From NCBI GenBank assembly GCA_900642245.1, contig CAAAJI010000055.1, forward strand, positions 230,941 through 262,110: 31,170 nt of DNA, in the 5' to 3' direction. Source of the stretch: Fragilaria radians (lineage: Eukaryota > Bacillariophyta > Fragilariophyceae > Fragilariales > Fragilariaceae). The notes below the pieces were generated by a model, which saw nothing but the letters and a program-made list of their open reading frames with translations, was not told the origin of the DNA and searched no databases. Positions 1 to 11,402 of the stretch are shown in pieces (positions within the stretch are counted from its first letter, which is position 1; every line of letters starts with the position of its first letter). A program made the position numbers and the translations under genes.

Positions 1-1093
1 GTGGACTACAGATTCACCAAGTCATTCTTGTTTGACCTTGTGAGTTGAATGATCTCATAACCATGGTTTTAACGAGAGTACCATCGACCATGGCTATGCC
101 CTTTCCGACAAAAATGAGTTGATGATCCTTGAGGGGTCACCGTGATTTTTGGCTATCATAGTAATCGTATATTTGATCAGGGTCGCTTTCCTCACCTGTT
201 AATTCACGTTTGATATCATCAAATTTTGTTCTTAACTTCCACGCACAATTTCCATTATTACACATACTCGATGCTTTCGCTTCTTCATCTTCACTGGACC
301 ATATATTCTCATGAGGGTTCCTACCAGCCTCTATGCTATTTATTCGTTCTGTTTGTCGACGTGCGACTTCCTCTGCTTTCTTTAGACTCCATTGGCCAAA
401 TGGTTCCCATCCTGTTCGACATCCGTGTTGTTGGATTATATTCTTTCGTATTGCAGAATGACAACGACAACCAAACATCCGCTCTACGATCACTTTGACA
501 CGACCGTCGTCTGTCCCATCGCGTTCTATTACCTTGAACGAAAATGGGGCATACTTTTTCTTACAAACGGGAATGCCAATCGTTTCTCGACCCGACCAAT
601 TACGCGAATCTTCACCCCATCTTACATTAATTGCTTGTATTGCCTTCCCCTGTAACGTATCGTTGGCTGCAGACTTGATAAACATGCTGCCACCATACAA
701 TTCCCCACTTGTTAGTGGGTAGCCGCAGACGAATCCGAGTGGTACTCTAGAACATTATAGTGCACAAAGTAAGTTTAAAAATACATCAATAAGTTTCATT
801 ACTTGAATGGATCGTAAATTATCGACTTGTAGGTTTGCATGATATGACAACATCCTTACGATTTTTTTTCAATTTCAAAAATTCAAATAAACTCCAGCGA
901 CGAAAAAAACTCACCTCCCAGGAATCGCCGACGACTGTACTCTCGATCAGTCAGAGGGTAATATACCATAATCGTCACCAAAGATTGCTTGCTCTTCCTC
1001 TTTCAGACTTGCTTTACGCTTTGATCTACGAAGTTGTCCTCCATGCTCTCGAAGGAGTAGCTCACCACTTTTTCGTTTAGACCTTCGAACCAT
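1..1093 (-). pseudogene. Decayed gene of unrecognised family, cut by left edge
   Basis: On the minus strand coding-like sequence runs from an ATG at 1093 to the window edge. The first exon reads RRSKRK twice, then an acidic stretch ending EEEQAIFGDDYG. A one-base frame change near 965-980 is needed to continue into YYPLTDREYSRRRFLG, which ends at a strong splice donor (GAG|GTGAGT, exon end 915). After a probable intron the second exon, from 744, continues in phase with VPLGFVCGY, then ETIGIPVCKKK, a DG-containing strand, GCRCHS, a Lys/Arg helix and an acidic tail ending DYYDSQKSR. A TGA at 137-139 follows. The same frame goes on with protein-like sequence (FVGKGIAMVDGTLVKTMVM) to a second TGA. 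I do not recognise the family. The frame change and two in-frame stops suggest a dead gene, possibly from a mobile element. The longest uninterrupted part is 137-744. Confidence 0.5.
745..914 (-). other. Predicted spliceosomal intron (170 nt) in the left-edge gene
   Basis: On the minus strand the donor is GTGAGTTTTT after exon sequence CTGGGAG, and the acceptor is TTCTAGAG before TACCACTC. With this acceptor the exon before (frame ending RRRFLG) and the exon after (VPLGFVCGY) join in phase. The alternative acceptor two bases earlier would join the frame that carries a stop. The prediction rests on splice consensus and frame only. Confidence 0.4.
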
Positions 1094-2627
1094 GGATGTA
1101 TTGTGCGTCCAATTTTCGCCGTAGTATTGACAGTGAACAATTATGTTTTTATCCAAGTAACAAAAACAAGCCAAAACGATCAAGTTTGGATGATTCGAAT
1201 TGGATTTTCGAAGATATTTTGATGAAAACGAAGTCAGAAAAATAATCGAATTCTTTCTAATTCCCGACATCTACTACACTAGACGTGCGACACTAATCTG
1301 AGGGATTATTTTCTAATCATGTAATAGCCGTGGTATTTCATGCAGCAATCAATCAAACATTTATTTAAGAGAAGGTGGAGTTTTTCAATAGGAAAAAGCA
1401 TTAAAAATTGTGAGGATGCCATGGCAGCAATCAAAAGTCAAGAAAAAACAATATACAGGAGTACTTACTTGGATTTCTAATGATCAAACCAAGATAGTAA
1501 ATGACCTGCAATTTGGGGATACCAGACACACCTGCAATGTGCACATGACTCCACATTGTGTCAGCCTTTGAACCTTAGAGAAATAGCTAACCAGATTGCA
1601 GACATTGAGTGCATAATCTGCATTAAGCAATGACTATAATTCAAGGTGTACCGATATTTTAAAACATATGTTTTCATTTTTTCATTGGTCAGAGGCTTTA
1701 AAGGGATTGCTGGGGATGAAAAAGATAGGAAACATGAAGATGACAAGGTTCTAGCCACAATATGGATCATGAAGAAACAAAAACGAATGGTAATTGCATT
1801 GCTTTGCAGAAATGAGCAGAGTTATGTTCTGTCATAGCGGTTACTGAACTGCAGCTCCAGTCACAAATGATATAACAATCTATTTCATGAACACCAGTGT
1901 GGACAACTACCATTATTGAAGTTAAGGAATTCTGTCTTTATGATCAAATCGATAATGGGAAGAAACTGCAGCTGAAAATTCCTAAAGAGTTAAAAAATCA
2001 ATATAATAGCTTGCAGTTATTCTGACAAAAATGAGCAAAAATAAGAGGCTACGGCCCTGTCACTTAACTATTTATAGCTTTGTTGGCTAAGGATTATGTC
2101 AAATGCAAACTTTATTCATGTTTTGATTTCAAGAATAAGGAAGGAAGGATTATGGTATGAGAATGACATCATTTATTCCACAACACAATTCCTGATATTT
2201 TTTCGTGAATGTGATTTTGGGTTTTCTGGTATGTTTTGAGAAATCAAATAATGACCAATTCATGATAGAAAATGAACAGCTGCTTCACACTTAGCCACAA
2301 TTTGTATATGATTTTAGTAACGAAGGGGTATGGCTGTATAACTCTAAGGAATGTGCAAGAATTGCGGTAAACTGGATCTTAATTTTTTAGCATAGTATGA
2401 ATGAAACCAGATTCAAAGAAATGAGCTTGAAAAGACCCTGGGAGAATATGCGATAATCTGAGATTCTTAGAGGTTTCATATGTGCCAAAAACAAGTGCTA
2501 GTGCTATGCTGTTGGCATGTTGGTACGCTCAAGTACCCTGAATTGATGTCCTACACAGCATTGCTCCTGCGATTCTTGAATTGATATTCCGAATTCTATT
2601 CAAAACAATTCTAGGATGAAGAAGAAT

Positions 2628-2685
2628 GAATGTTGTGTACTGGAAAACAAAGTTTACGAAGGAATGTTGTGTTCTGGAAAACAAA
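2628..2685. repeat. Short tandem direct repeat, two 24-base copies
   Basis: GAATGTTGTGTACTGGAAAA plus CAAA at 2628-2651 recurs at 2662-2685 with one substitution (GTAC to GTTC), a period of 34 bases. It looks like a local duplication with no evident function. Confidence 0.6.
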
Positions 2686-2832
2686 ATGTATTTGCTGATT
2701 CAAAGTGCTAGTGAAATGTAGGCAAAACGTATTTCAGAATTGAAAGGAGGAGACTTGGATGATCTGAGGTTATGGGTTAAATATTCTGACTATGGAAGTG
2801 TAATGCTTGCAGTTTAAAGCCTTGATGAGTAA

Positions 2833-2925
2833 TGGGCTGGGACTGCCTGTATGTCAAAAGGTTTGGAAGAGGTAACAATGTCAAGTAGCGAAGCAGAATT
2901 ACAAAGCCTTATAAATAAATGTCAG
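2833..2925 (+). pseudogene. Possible trace of a Ty1/copia-type RNase H
   Basis: One frame without stops, about 31 codons, reads WAGTACMSKGLEEVTM followed by SSSEAELQSLINKC. The SK-x(4)-VT-x-SSxEAEL pattern resembles the RNase H segment of Ty1/copia polyproteins (SKKQ..VALSSTEAE). Flanking sequence in the same frame has stops on both sides. The match is short and could be chance, so this is only a hint of an old retroelement. Confidence 0.2.
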
Positions 2926-5231
2926 TAAATTCTTAGGCGAAGCTGGTAATTCATGCCAATGAATATCGGGGATAGCAAGGGTATTGGAATTGATTACTGA
3001 TCTTCATTCATTTTGTTTCCGTTTATATTGTTTCGTTTTTGAATTTGGGAGGTGGTGTGCAATTAATTCAAACAATGGTGCCATGCAAAGTTTAAGTGCA
3101 GCAATGAGAACCTCAAGTAAAATTTAGAGTATGGAGCAGTGGTTTAATTGTTAAGCTTACCATATAGTGTGAATCAACATTTCAGCCAACATCTCATCAG
3201 CCTGAGGTCAGTGTGAAGGCTGTGAGGTCTTCTTTGTAAATTGGAAGACAATCACAACTTTTTAATTTGTCATAACTAATCTGTAGGATGCAACGGAAGA
3301 ATAAAGATTATTTGAGCTAACATAAAAATCTAGAAAATCTAAAGTGCAACATAAAGAAGCAGGAACGAAATGGATTCAATTGAAAGCTTACTTGGCGAAA
3401 GCATAATGGGGGAATAAGCAATTTAAAATAAGTATTTACAATTCAAAACGCTGCGTACTTGAAAAGATTCTTTTTTATTTCACACTATCCCTGAATATCT
3501 TTCTATTTTTACACATCCTCACGAAACTTTGACTGTTGGAGCTCACTCTCGTGCACTGTCGAAGGTTGACTACTCATTGCCTTGACTGAGTGGTAATGAA
3601 TAAAGGGATATCATCCTAAAGTGCGAGAATAAGCTAAATAGTTCCTTTTATTCGTGATCATAGATCCTAATATTAAACTTTTCTCATGTTTTTTTACATC
3701 TTAGCAGTGCACTACGCAGACTTCTGAGAATAAAAGGAAGCATTATTAATGAACTTTGGAACACATAAACCTAGAATAGTTTAGCTTAAGAAACACTTAA
3801 GGAAACGAAAAATGTTTACTTTGTCCGCTTGGTCAAACAAAAGGTCCATCAACAATTACTCAAGGCAATAACTAATAGTATGGTCAAAACTGACGACCAA
3901 AAAGAGAATTTAGTTCTAAGTGCAAAAGTGCAGTTAAGATTTGATCAAAATTTATGAAGGAATAAGTTTTGAATTACACTTCTATCCCCTGTATCACATT
4001 AGTCCATTTCTACAGGCCTAAGCATAGTTCAACAGAGTGTGTAGTACTATGCTACCTTTTTACATAAACACGTGTCACATGTATGCTTCTGTCCCCTCAG
4101 TCCCGAACGATGATTTGTTGCATCGGGAATTTGACTTCAGTAATTGGTTCTAGATTTTGAATCAATTTTTACGACTGATGCGTTCTCTACCGTTGAATAG
4201 GCTGACATATCTTGTCAAATTTTACCATTGCTGGTGATCTTACTAGAGAACAGTCTGCGACAGTTGTCTGTGTTCTAAATCCACAGAAAAGTTATTTTCA
4301 AACCTTGTTATCAATATCAGCTTTGTGCCATATTTACTTAATGCATTGTAAATTAAAATTATTTGGCAGCAATTTTAGATTTTTACGGTTTCTTATTTTT
4401 GCTATTCTTTCAGAGAATTCCTCCGTACTTGATTTATTTCCTTGAAGATGAAAATGCTTGAAAAGTGTGGGTTGCAATTACAATATCCATGATTGACTAT
4501 CCGGGATAAACTGCGCATGTAAATCCAATCTCTCAAATGTTTGCTGGCTTCAATTTCTTCTATGGAGCAAAGTTTGAATGGAATTAGTTGTAGGGTCTCA
4601 AAAATAGTACGAACCATCTCCTGAGTTAGCAGTAGAGCTAGGGATTTATTCTGTTAGCAATGACCTAAGATATAGTATCACTATAGATATTTCAATTTCG
4701 ATCAGAGAGATTCGTTTGGAGTAATTTGTGACAAAATCTTTCGCAGTATGAACTGTATTAGAATCAATTTTTCATTTTAAGAAACGTTGTGTGCTTTTTT
4801 GTCCGAAGGGAAAAAAGTCTTTATCACGATCAAATACATGTGTCTTATTGGAAATCGAAGTCACAGACCCGTCGCCAAATTCTGACGATGGAGATCGGGA
4901 GGTCGTAGAAAATTAGTAAGGGTGAACGAAGTAGTCAACATGAATTTTAAAAAATGTATTGATATCCAGTCTTGTAACCATGCAAATTTAAAAAATTGAA
5001 GAAAAATTGTTAGGTAGTTGCAGAACAACGATCCGGGATTACGTCGTTTTACACGACACGAAACAAGTTTCACCTCGACACCCTTCAGCCATGAGAAACA
5101 ACCTGATGAAGGCTTCACAAATGACTATGAACATCAAACTGAAATTTGCACAACTGTTTAATGGCTTCCTAGCGATCATTGATACTTTTCGTAGCACTTA
5201 GAAATTAATATTAAATATGAATTAATCTTGT

Positions 5232-6377
5232 TTACACTGTACCTGGAGGTGACGATAATTGTCTTGAGAAAATTTTCCTCTTATCGTGTTGGGTAAGAAA
5301 TTTGGATGATGCTGCCTCTTGAATTAAATCAGCTCCTTCACTCTCGACGGAACGAAGCCAGTCGTACACTTTTAGATGCGATTCCTTTCGTTTTTTCTTT
5401 GGGCTACACTTGACGGCCTGAAGTGTTTCCCCCTCTTTAGGAATTAAGATTTCAGGAATAGGCAAATCTTCTAGTACGATGCAAGGTCTGGAGGCCGTTG
5501 GCGTGAATCGCAACAATTGTATTTCTGCTATTTCCTTGTCATCCGGTAGAAACAACGATGATCCACGGGAACTCCATGAGGCATCATCACGACTTAAATC
5601 ATCCTCTTCATCATCGTACGTAGTCGTCGACCCATTTAAGTGATTAGCCATTCGAATCGATGGGATCGAAAATTGACGTTCTTCTAATGGTATGGAGTTC
5701 ATATCTTTCAGCATGAAAATTCTTGAGACTTCTTCGGAGGATAACGCTCGAACGTCTGATAAATGCTGTCGATATGGCTGATATGGAGTAGAAGAGGCAA
5801 TAGCTTTGGTTGCGGAATTTGTTTGGTTCTCGTAGTTACTTCTTGAGTTGAAAGAATAAAAGTGTTGACGAGGCGGCAATTCAATCGCTTCACCTACAAG
5901 TTCCTCACTTCCATCGTCGTCAATGTTTATGACACCTTCGTTGAGCATGACGAGAGATCGCGATCGGATGGAAATAGGATTGGAGTGTAAAATTGGTAAA
6001 CCCCGTTTCTGGAGATTGGGTCTAGCAGAGAATTCGACTTTTTCTTGCGACATAAAGTCTATTCCCATTTTCTCCATTGTCTCTTCGGGAGAGATGGTAT
6101 TATGCAGATCTTCATCAACAAAGTCTGCAGATGTATTTCTCATCACAGGAGTCAAGTCAAAGGGGCGAGCCTGCTTAGTAGTCGTTGTTGTAGGGGAAGA
6201 GTTATCCTTGTGTGAGGGCGACATATAAACTATTGAAGGCGAAGAAGTGCTAAGAGTCGTCTGTTGTAGTGGGTGCCGAGGTGGCGGTGTTTCACTGCGA
6301 TAAGAAGCTGGATGCTCTACAGATAACTGTTGTAGGCGCTCCATCACACCGCTAGATTGGATTGTTTCTTTCTGCAT
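5232..6377 (-). CDS. Hypothetical low-complexity protein, probably nuclear (381 aa)
   Basis: The frame is open for 381 codons from an ATG at 6377. The only longer start would be a TTG, unlikely in a nuclear gene. The protein is rich in Ser, Thr, Pro and Glu and largely disordered: a TTTTT run near residue 66, an acidic patch DDEEDD near 255, and Ser-rich stretches. A basic cluster SPKKKRKE at about 325-332 fits a nuclear localisation signal. It is followed by a more ordered-looking segment KVYDWLRSVE. A PIPEILIPKEGE motif precedes the basic cluster. No enzymatic or DNA-binding domain is recognised. Length, balanced composition and lack of stops across 1.1 kb in otherwise stop-rich DNA argue for a real gene. 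A short 5' exon upstream cannot be excluded. Function is unknown; a regulatory nuclear protein is a guess from the basic cluster alone. Confidence 0.75.
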   Translation of the reverse strand: MQKETIQSSGVMERLQQLSVEHPASYRSETPPPRHPLQQTTLSTSSPSIVYMSPSHKDNSSPTTTTTKQARPFDLTPVMRNTSADFVDEDLHNTISPEETMEKMGIDFMSQEKVEFSARPNLQKRGLPILHSNPISIRSRSLVMLNEGVINIDDDGSEELVGEAIELPPRQHFYSFNSRSNYENQTNSATKAIASSTPYQPYRQHLSDVRALSSEEVSRIFMLKDMNSIPLEERQFSIPSIRMANHLNGSTTTYDDEEDDLSRDDASWSSRGSSLFLPDDKEIAEIQLLRFTPTASRPCIVLEDLPIPEILIPKEGETLQAVKCSPKKKRKESHLKVYDWLRSVESEGADLIQEAASSKFLTQHDKRKIFSRQLSSPPGTV

Positions 6378-9022
6378 TTTGTCGTGATTTCTCAAAAATT
6401 AATGTATCACCACGATTTTGATATCTCTCAGAGTAAATAAGTGAAATGAGAGACCTTGAATTTTCAAAATGAAAAATCCAAGACACATCTTACCGGACTA
6501 AATCATAAAGCTTCGTATATAAGTATTGAATTCGATACATCCAATTCATCTCTAACTCTTGCCAGGAAAAAATTTAAAGTCAAACAATTTTTGACGCAAC
6601 TACAGTAAATGGAATGAAACTTGTAAAGTCCAAATTTATCAACCTTCGTTGCGTCGTTGTAGGGATATTTGGCGGGAAACGAAAAATGACAGCATATCAA
6701 AAAAGTAATCATTTAATTATTCACAGGGATTCAACGCTCCGTTAAATAAGCAAAATGACTGGAAGGACTATCACGTTCCGAATAGGTAAGCGGACTGAAA
6801 TTTTAAATTTTCTCTTATGGATCGTGTACCGCTAGTCGCTGCGCCAAAAATTAGTCATTATCTTCGTCCTTATCAAGTTTAAACATACGTGAAATATTTT
6901 CAATTCAAGCGATACTCGAGTTATTGCTATCTTTAAAGAATAAGTTTAGACAAACGGTGGTTAGACAAGGAATAGCAAAGGACAGAGTCCACAAAACTAG
7001 TTTCAAATTAGACTATTTCCTGATAAGTTATCTAAACCAATATTCGCTTTTTCCATGACAAGTGCCTATGTCGAAGTTGATTGAGATAGAGTTGTTCCGA
7101 TAGAATTTCTCTCCCTGCTCACTTCATTATGCATCCGCTAAATATGTGTAAATAGTGTCAATGTAACATATCATTTAACTTTCCAGATAGTTTTCATTCT
7201 CATTCGTTCCGAATTCCAGTCAACTCCTAGATGGTTTGTCACGGGTCTGATTTCAGTGGTAATAGCTGTTTTCATGGTTCCTTTATTCTTTTGTTCTAGA
7301 CTGGAGCCATTCATGTCATGATATAGCAATAACCACAAATAAAAATGATATGTTGTGGGTTTCCAGATACTAGGAAGTTTTATAAGCACAGATCAGACTT
7401 TTATTGCCTCATTCCAAGATCAATGTAGTCTTGCTTGTCCAGTGGTCCAGGTCAATGGAGTATAAATCTTGTTTGTGATTATTTATTGTGACGTTTGCTA
7501 CGTTGCATCTCTGATGTCAATCCATTCTCAAATACCACTCTTAGGAACTCATTTCGATTTTCATGGTGATTCTTAAGCATTACCGTCTCTCATTCAACAT
7601 ACATTGTGAAGAAGTCGTGAAATCTTTAAGGCATTGGACCTATTTGTGGAGGAGATAGTAGTTTAGTGATACATTTGCTCTGTTAGAACGACTTATTCTC
7701 ACCGGCATCCACAATAATCGTTTTTGGGCTTTGTAGAGTATAAACTGTGGATCATCTGAACACAGATACTCAGGATTGTTGTCACATATTTGAGCTAGTT
7801 AAGGATGTTTGACAGTATGACGTAAAACTTGTTGCTTGATGGAACATCAGGTTGAACGGATTAAGTGAAGACACCTTGCAACTGAGTCAATGTCAGTATT
7901 TGATGATAATATCCTAACAACTCGAATGCATGAAGCATACTAAGATTTCTTTACCTACCATTTCACTTTGAGATTGTTCAAATTATACGAACGCATTTGT
8001 TTGAGCAATTGGAGAAGAAGCTTGCTAAGGACGTCTTTGATATGCAGACTTACACTAGTACTGGCCTTAGGCAAATTGAAAAAAGTGAAATGCTTGAACC
8101 ATCATTACAATCCTGTTAAGTTCAGCAATTGGAAAGCTGCGTTATGACGAATGAAAGTCATGTAATATTCCAAAATTGGTATGCTGTTATACATCTAGCA
8201 TTCATTGTGTCACCAAAGGTAACACAGCATACTCTATGTCGAGGGGACAACATTAGAAACTGCAATCTAATTTAGACTAATATCTATAATGGTAATGTAC
8301 ACTCAAATTTCGGAGAGTTAGAGAGCAACGTCTATTGGAGTATATCGCCAAAATTCATAGTATGTGCAATACTTCAGTATGATTTATGAATTTGTGAAGA
8401 GATGTAATTTCGAGAAATACAGCTAATTGAGATCAGTTATGAGAAGCCTTTCACGTTACAGTATCTAAATAAATTTGTTTACAATTGAACTGTAAAGATG
8501 CATTTCAACACGTTTAAACTTCAGGTTACTTAGAGTAGTCCTCTCCTCTTTGGCTAATTTTTGTTTGTTTATTCGAATTTTCAAATTGAGTGATATCAGT
8601 GCAATTCGAGGTCCTGCCCTCTCGGAAAGAAAGGAGACTGTGGAATGGGATATTTTTTGCCTAGGCTGGGTGATCAGGAATAAATTATACCCTACGATGA
8701 AAGGTTCAGATTCATAATCCTTCTGAAGAGACAAGACTGATCTAGGGAAGAAAATGAAAAGAAGATTTTAATGATATTGATGACACTCAATTCAGTATTA
8801 AGCACTGGCAGTGACAAAAACTGCGTTTTGCATCAAAGGAGGAAGATAGTATAGAGATTATGAAAATGGCATTGCCGTATTGGCTTTGGAGATGCTTGAT
8901 GGAGTTTCAGTCACCTCCTTAATGAAGCCATTGATGCAATTTAGAAAGACCCATTTTAAAATAGTTAATTACGCTGAAGATTTTTCCACGAATCTTGAAG
9001 ATGTACTAGTAAAATAGAAGTC
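6378..9022. other. Gene-poor interval
   Basis: Nothing here supports a gene. The few open frames are under 90 codons, begin at non-ATG codons or at ATGs in unstructured AT-rich sequence, and show no recognisable motifs. The first few hundred bases left of 6700 probably hold the promoter of the minus-strand gene that starts at 6377; no specific element is identified. Confidence 0.55.
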
Positions 9023-9290
9023 ATGGCTTCAACTATTTCAGATACTCAGCTCCTTATTGATGCACTGAGTAGCCTGACAAGCCTACGAAGAACGGATCGG
9101 TGAACAAGGAATTCCACTACATATTGAAAAATTAATTGAAGAATTGAGCTTACGATTTGAAATATTCTCGATGAAGCCAGAACATAGCGAAATGGAGATT
9201 TGGAAGAAGAAAAGGCACTCATTGTCACAGAAATGAATCATGAAGGTAAGGAATGGTGGGAAACTGGGTCACAAGGCAATGCAATCTAAA
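9023..9290 (+). pseudogene. Frame-broken coding remnant, unknown family
   Basis: From an ATG at 9023 the sequence reads MASTISDTQLLIDALSSLT. Protein-like sequence then continues in the next frame (AYEERIGEQGIPLHIEKLIE, ending near 9236). A third block, again in the first frame, reads NGDLEEEKALIVTEMNHEG up to about 9290. Helical, acidic composition persists through two frame changes and several stops, as expected of a gene that has decayed. It could be a gag-like or helical host protein. No family is recognised and the call rests on composition. Confidence 0.3.
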
Positions 9291-10119
9291 TCAATACAAG
9301 GAAAGGATAATAGCAATGAGAGTACCAGTGATGATTGCAAACAGCCCCGTCAAGAGAAATCTAATTGATTTAAGCTCATGAAGACGAGCCAACCAATAGG
9401 AATCCAAAGCATTGTGCCATTCTTGTAACAGGGATGAAATTTTAAGCAATTACAAAAAATTATGGAAGCAGATATTTCTGGGCGAAAAAAGATGACTGGG
9501 GAAACGCTTGGGGATTTGAAATGTAAGGTTGAACAGAAAAATGGTGAAAACGTCGTTTTGTTCTGGAAGATATAAATATATTCTGGACTTGTTCGTAAGT
9601 TTGTTTACCATTAATAGCAAAGAATGGCATTATTTTGTAAAAGCTATGTAATTATATGATTCCGTTAAGAATTTCTTCCTTGAAAAGGCTTGAAAAATGT
9701 ATTTTAAGAAGATTACGATTGAGCATAGTGAGCTTTGAACTTCACAGAGGAATAGTAGAATAGAATGGAATGAAAGTTCCAGATCCTCGCAACTTGAGCC
9801 GCTCCTTCACGGCCTAGACTTTTCTAATTAAATGGAAATAATGTATATTCCCACCGATATTGAGCACATTCTCAAAGAAATCTTCTCCTTTAAATGTTTT
9901 CATGATTTGAACACAGACTTAAGTCACTATTACTTCTTGCACTGACTCCTAATCAATCTCATGAGCTTCCTCTTATTAAGATTGTTTTTTATGCTTGATT
10001 TAAATTTTTGCGTTCTTCAAATAAGTGTAATCCTGGTTCTTTGCTTTAATTACTAACATTGTTACTATTTTTCAATCACGTGCCATAAGCACTGCCTTTG
10101 GATTTTTCTCCACCCTTCA
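9291..10119. other. Gene-poor interval
   Basis: No supported gene. Fragments such as WAKKDDWGNAWGFEM near 9480-9530 look protein-like but lie between stops, and may be further debris of the remnant just upstream. Confidence 0.4.
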
Positions 10120-10731
10120 CTATACATTGTAACATTGACAGATCCTCCCTGCATTATTCTCAATGCTGTGTGTTGCATTTTCTCCTTGTAGACGTTTTAT
10201 CATTGGAATCCATGTAGAAATCATACCAAGTTGCTTAAGCCAATTGTTGAACGTATTCTCTAACAAACTTGGGTAAGCCCACCGCGCAATACTCATTCTT
10301 TTATTAGCAAGTTGTTGATGAAGGTGGACGTATATTCTTTGAGCACCTTCCTTCCATGTTAATTTTCCTCGTGACATTGTATTCACACATTAAATAACCA
10401 ATTCAGGGTGCCATTCTTCTGAAGAAATACCAAATTTCTCCTCAATTTCTGCTTCAAACTCACTACTCTCTTAGCTCTCTTCTTGCATTTGAGTAAGTCT
10501 AAGCATTCTGCTTCCACACCTGCAATCGAAAATGTACTTGACACCATCTTCTTCTATTATTTTGACATTCATTTTGTGGATGAACCGTTTCTAGCCAATC
10601 GTTGTCTGCCTTGTGGGAAGATTTACCTTACTACAAATGGGTGAACCATAGATGGTTTCGTGCAGAGCTGCTGATGAATTGTGTCTCTCATACCTGATGA
10701 GGAATCGTCTCTGATACCATACAAATTGGAA
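10120..10731 (-). pseudogene. Decayed gene sharing motifs with the left-edge gene
   Basis: A single minus-strand frame is protein-like from 10731 to the stop at 10120, interrupted by only three stops (10591-10593 TAG, 10471-10473 TAA, 10390-10392 TAA). In order it reads FVWYQRRFLIRYERHNSS, ETIYGSPICSKVN, VKIIEEDGVKYIFDCRCGS, an acidic helix, then an 86-codon open piece from an ATG at 10377. That last piece is basic with aromatic residues (WKEGAQRIYVHLHQQL, RWAYPSLLENTFNNWLKQL). The ETI-x-G-xP-(I/V)C-x-K, DG and CRC(H/G)S blocks match the left-edge gene in the same order, suggesting a common family. Another protein-like stretch lies just upstream in a different frame (about 10730-10870, YIYHHIFGSPHC). 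Function unknown; a dead mobile-element gene is one possibility. Confidence 0.4.
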
Positions 10732-11273
10732 TCAATACTTCATCAATTGTCACTAATGCACAAAATGGATTTGGACTCTCTGAAGTACAATGTGGACTTC
10801 CAAATATATGGTGATAAATGTACATGGTTTTGGTACCTCCTTTAATGCAATGATTGAGTTCTTGTTTCCTGAAAAAGACCTCCGTTGATATGGAACGTAT
10901 GTTACATGAAAGACCAAAGAAGCAATAACCACATCAAGTGGTCATCCCAATTTGTCCACTCTGCTTTTGGCAATTGGTGAAATCTTGCAAACTCATTTTA
11001 TCATTTTGCAGACAATATTGAAACCGGAACCAATAATGCTTCTGAAGAAATGCACGCGGTTAGAAACCGGTAGAAATAGCCTCAAAGAATCAATTCATTA
11101 ATATTATTTAATTTGTTAGATGCCATGATAGAATGGAATAGACTATTCCCATCACCTTTTGGCTTAATAATTGCATGTGAATGTCCATTGATTTAGATCC
11201 CTTTTATCTTTTTTAAAGACGCATATAAGAACTTCACTGAAAAAAATTGTATTCTTCATCTAAGCAATACTTG
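10732..11273. other. Interval with uncertain upstream remnant
   Basis: The minus strand carries a protein-like stretch at about 10730-10870, ending at a donor-like CAG|GTATGAG near 10696. It may be an upstream exon or frame-shifted part of the neighbouring remnant. The remainder to 11273 shows nothing clear. Confidence 0.3.
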
Positions 11274-11402
11274 GGGGTGCATTTAAATTGCCACGTGGTT
11301 AGGGGTGGTGTATTTAGTTTGTCACGTGGTTTATCCAAGGTGAATTTATTGTTAGTTTGGGGTCAAAAGTGCATTTATATTTAGGTGCATATAATTTGTC
11401 AT
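11274..11402 (+). promoter_or_regulatory. Degenerate repeat block with two CACGTG boxes upstream of the globin gene
   Basis: A unit resembling GGTGCATTTAAATTGCCACG followed by TGGTT recurs about four times with decay. The first two copies each hold the palindrome CACGTG (11292-11297 and 11323-11328, 31 bases apart). Two later copies keep only the GTGCATTTA or ATAATTTGTCA part. CACGTG is the classic G-box/E-box core bound by bZIP or bHLH factors in eukaryotes. The block ends about 210 bases before the globin ATG, so a role in its control is plausible but inferred. Confidence 0.35.

Larger units (their letters stand above)
1271..5231. other. Long gene-poor AT-rich interval
   Basis: No convincing gene is seen in these 4 kb. 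Open frames are short, mostly lack ATG starts, or have the composition of random AT-rich DNA. Small items inside: a 24-base direct repeat at 2628-2651 and 2662-2685, a weak RNase H-like trace near 2833-2925, and a bulged hairpin at 4101-4128 (TCCCGAACGATG with CATCGGGA). Confidence 0.6.

Noticed and set aside
4861..5118. 85-codon minus-strand frame
   Set aside because: It starts with GTG, overlaps a plus-strand frame of similar quality and has no motif.
6503..6712. 69-codon minus-strand frame upstream of the low-complexity nuclear-type gene
   Set aside because: It has an ATG, but a hydrophobic/Cys composition unlike that gene and no splice sites clearly joining the two.
8465..8734. 89-codon minus-strand frame
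   Set aside because: It starts with TTG, and its composition is that of random AT-rich sequence.
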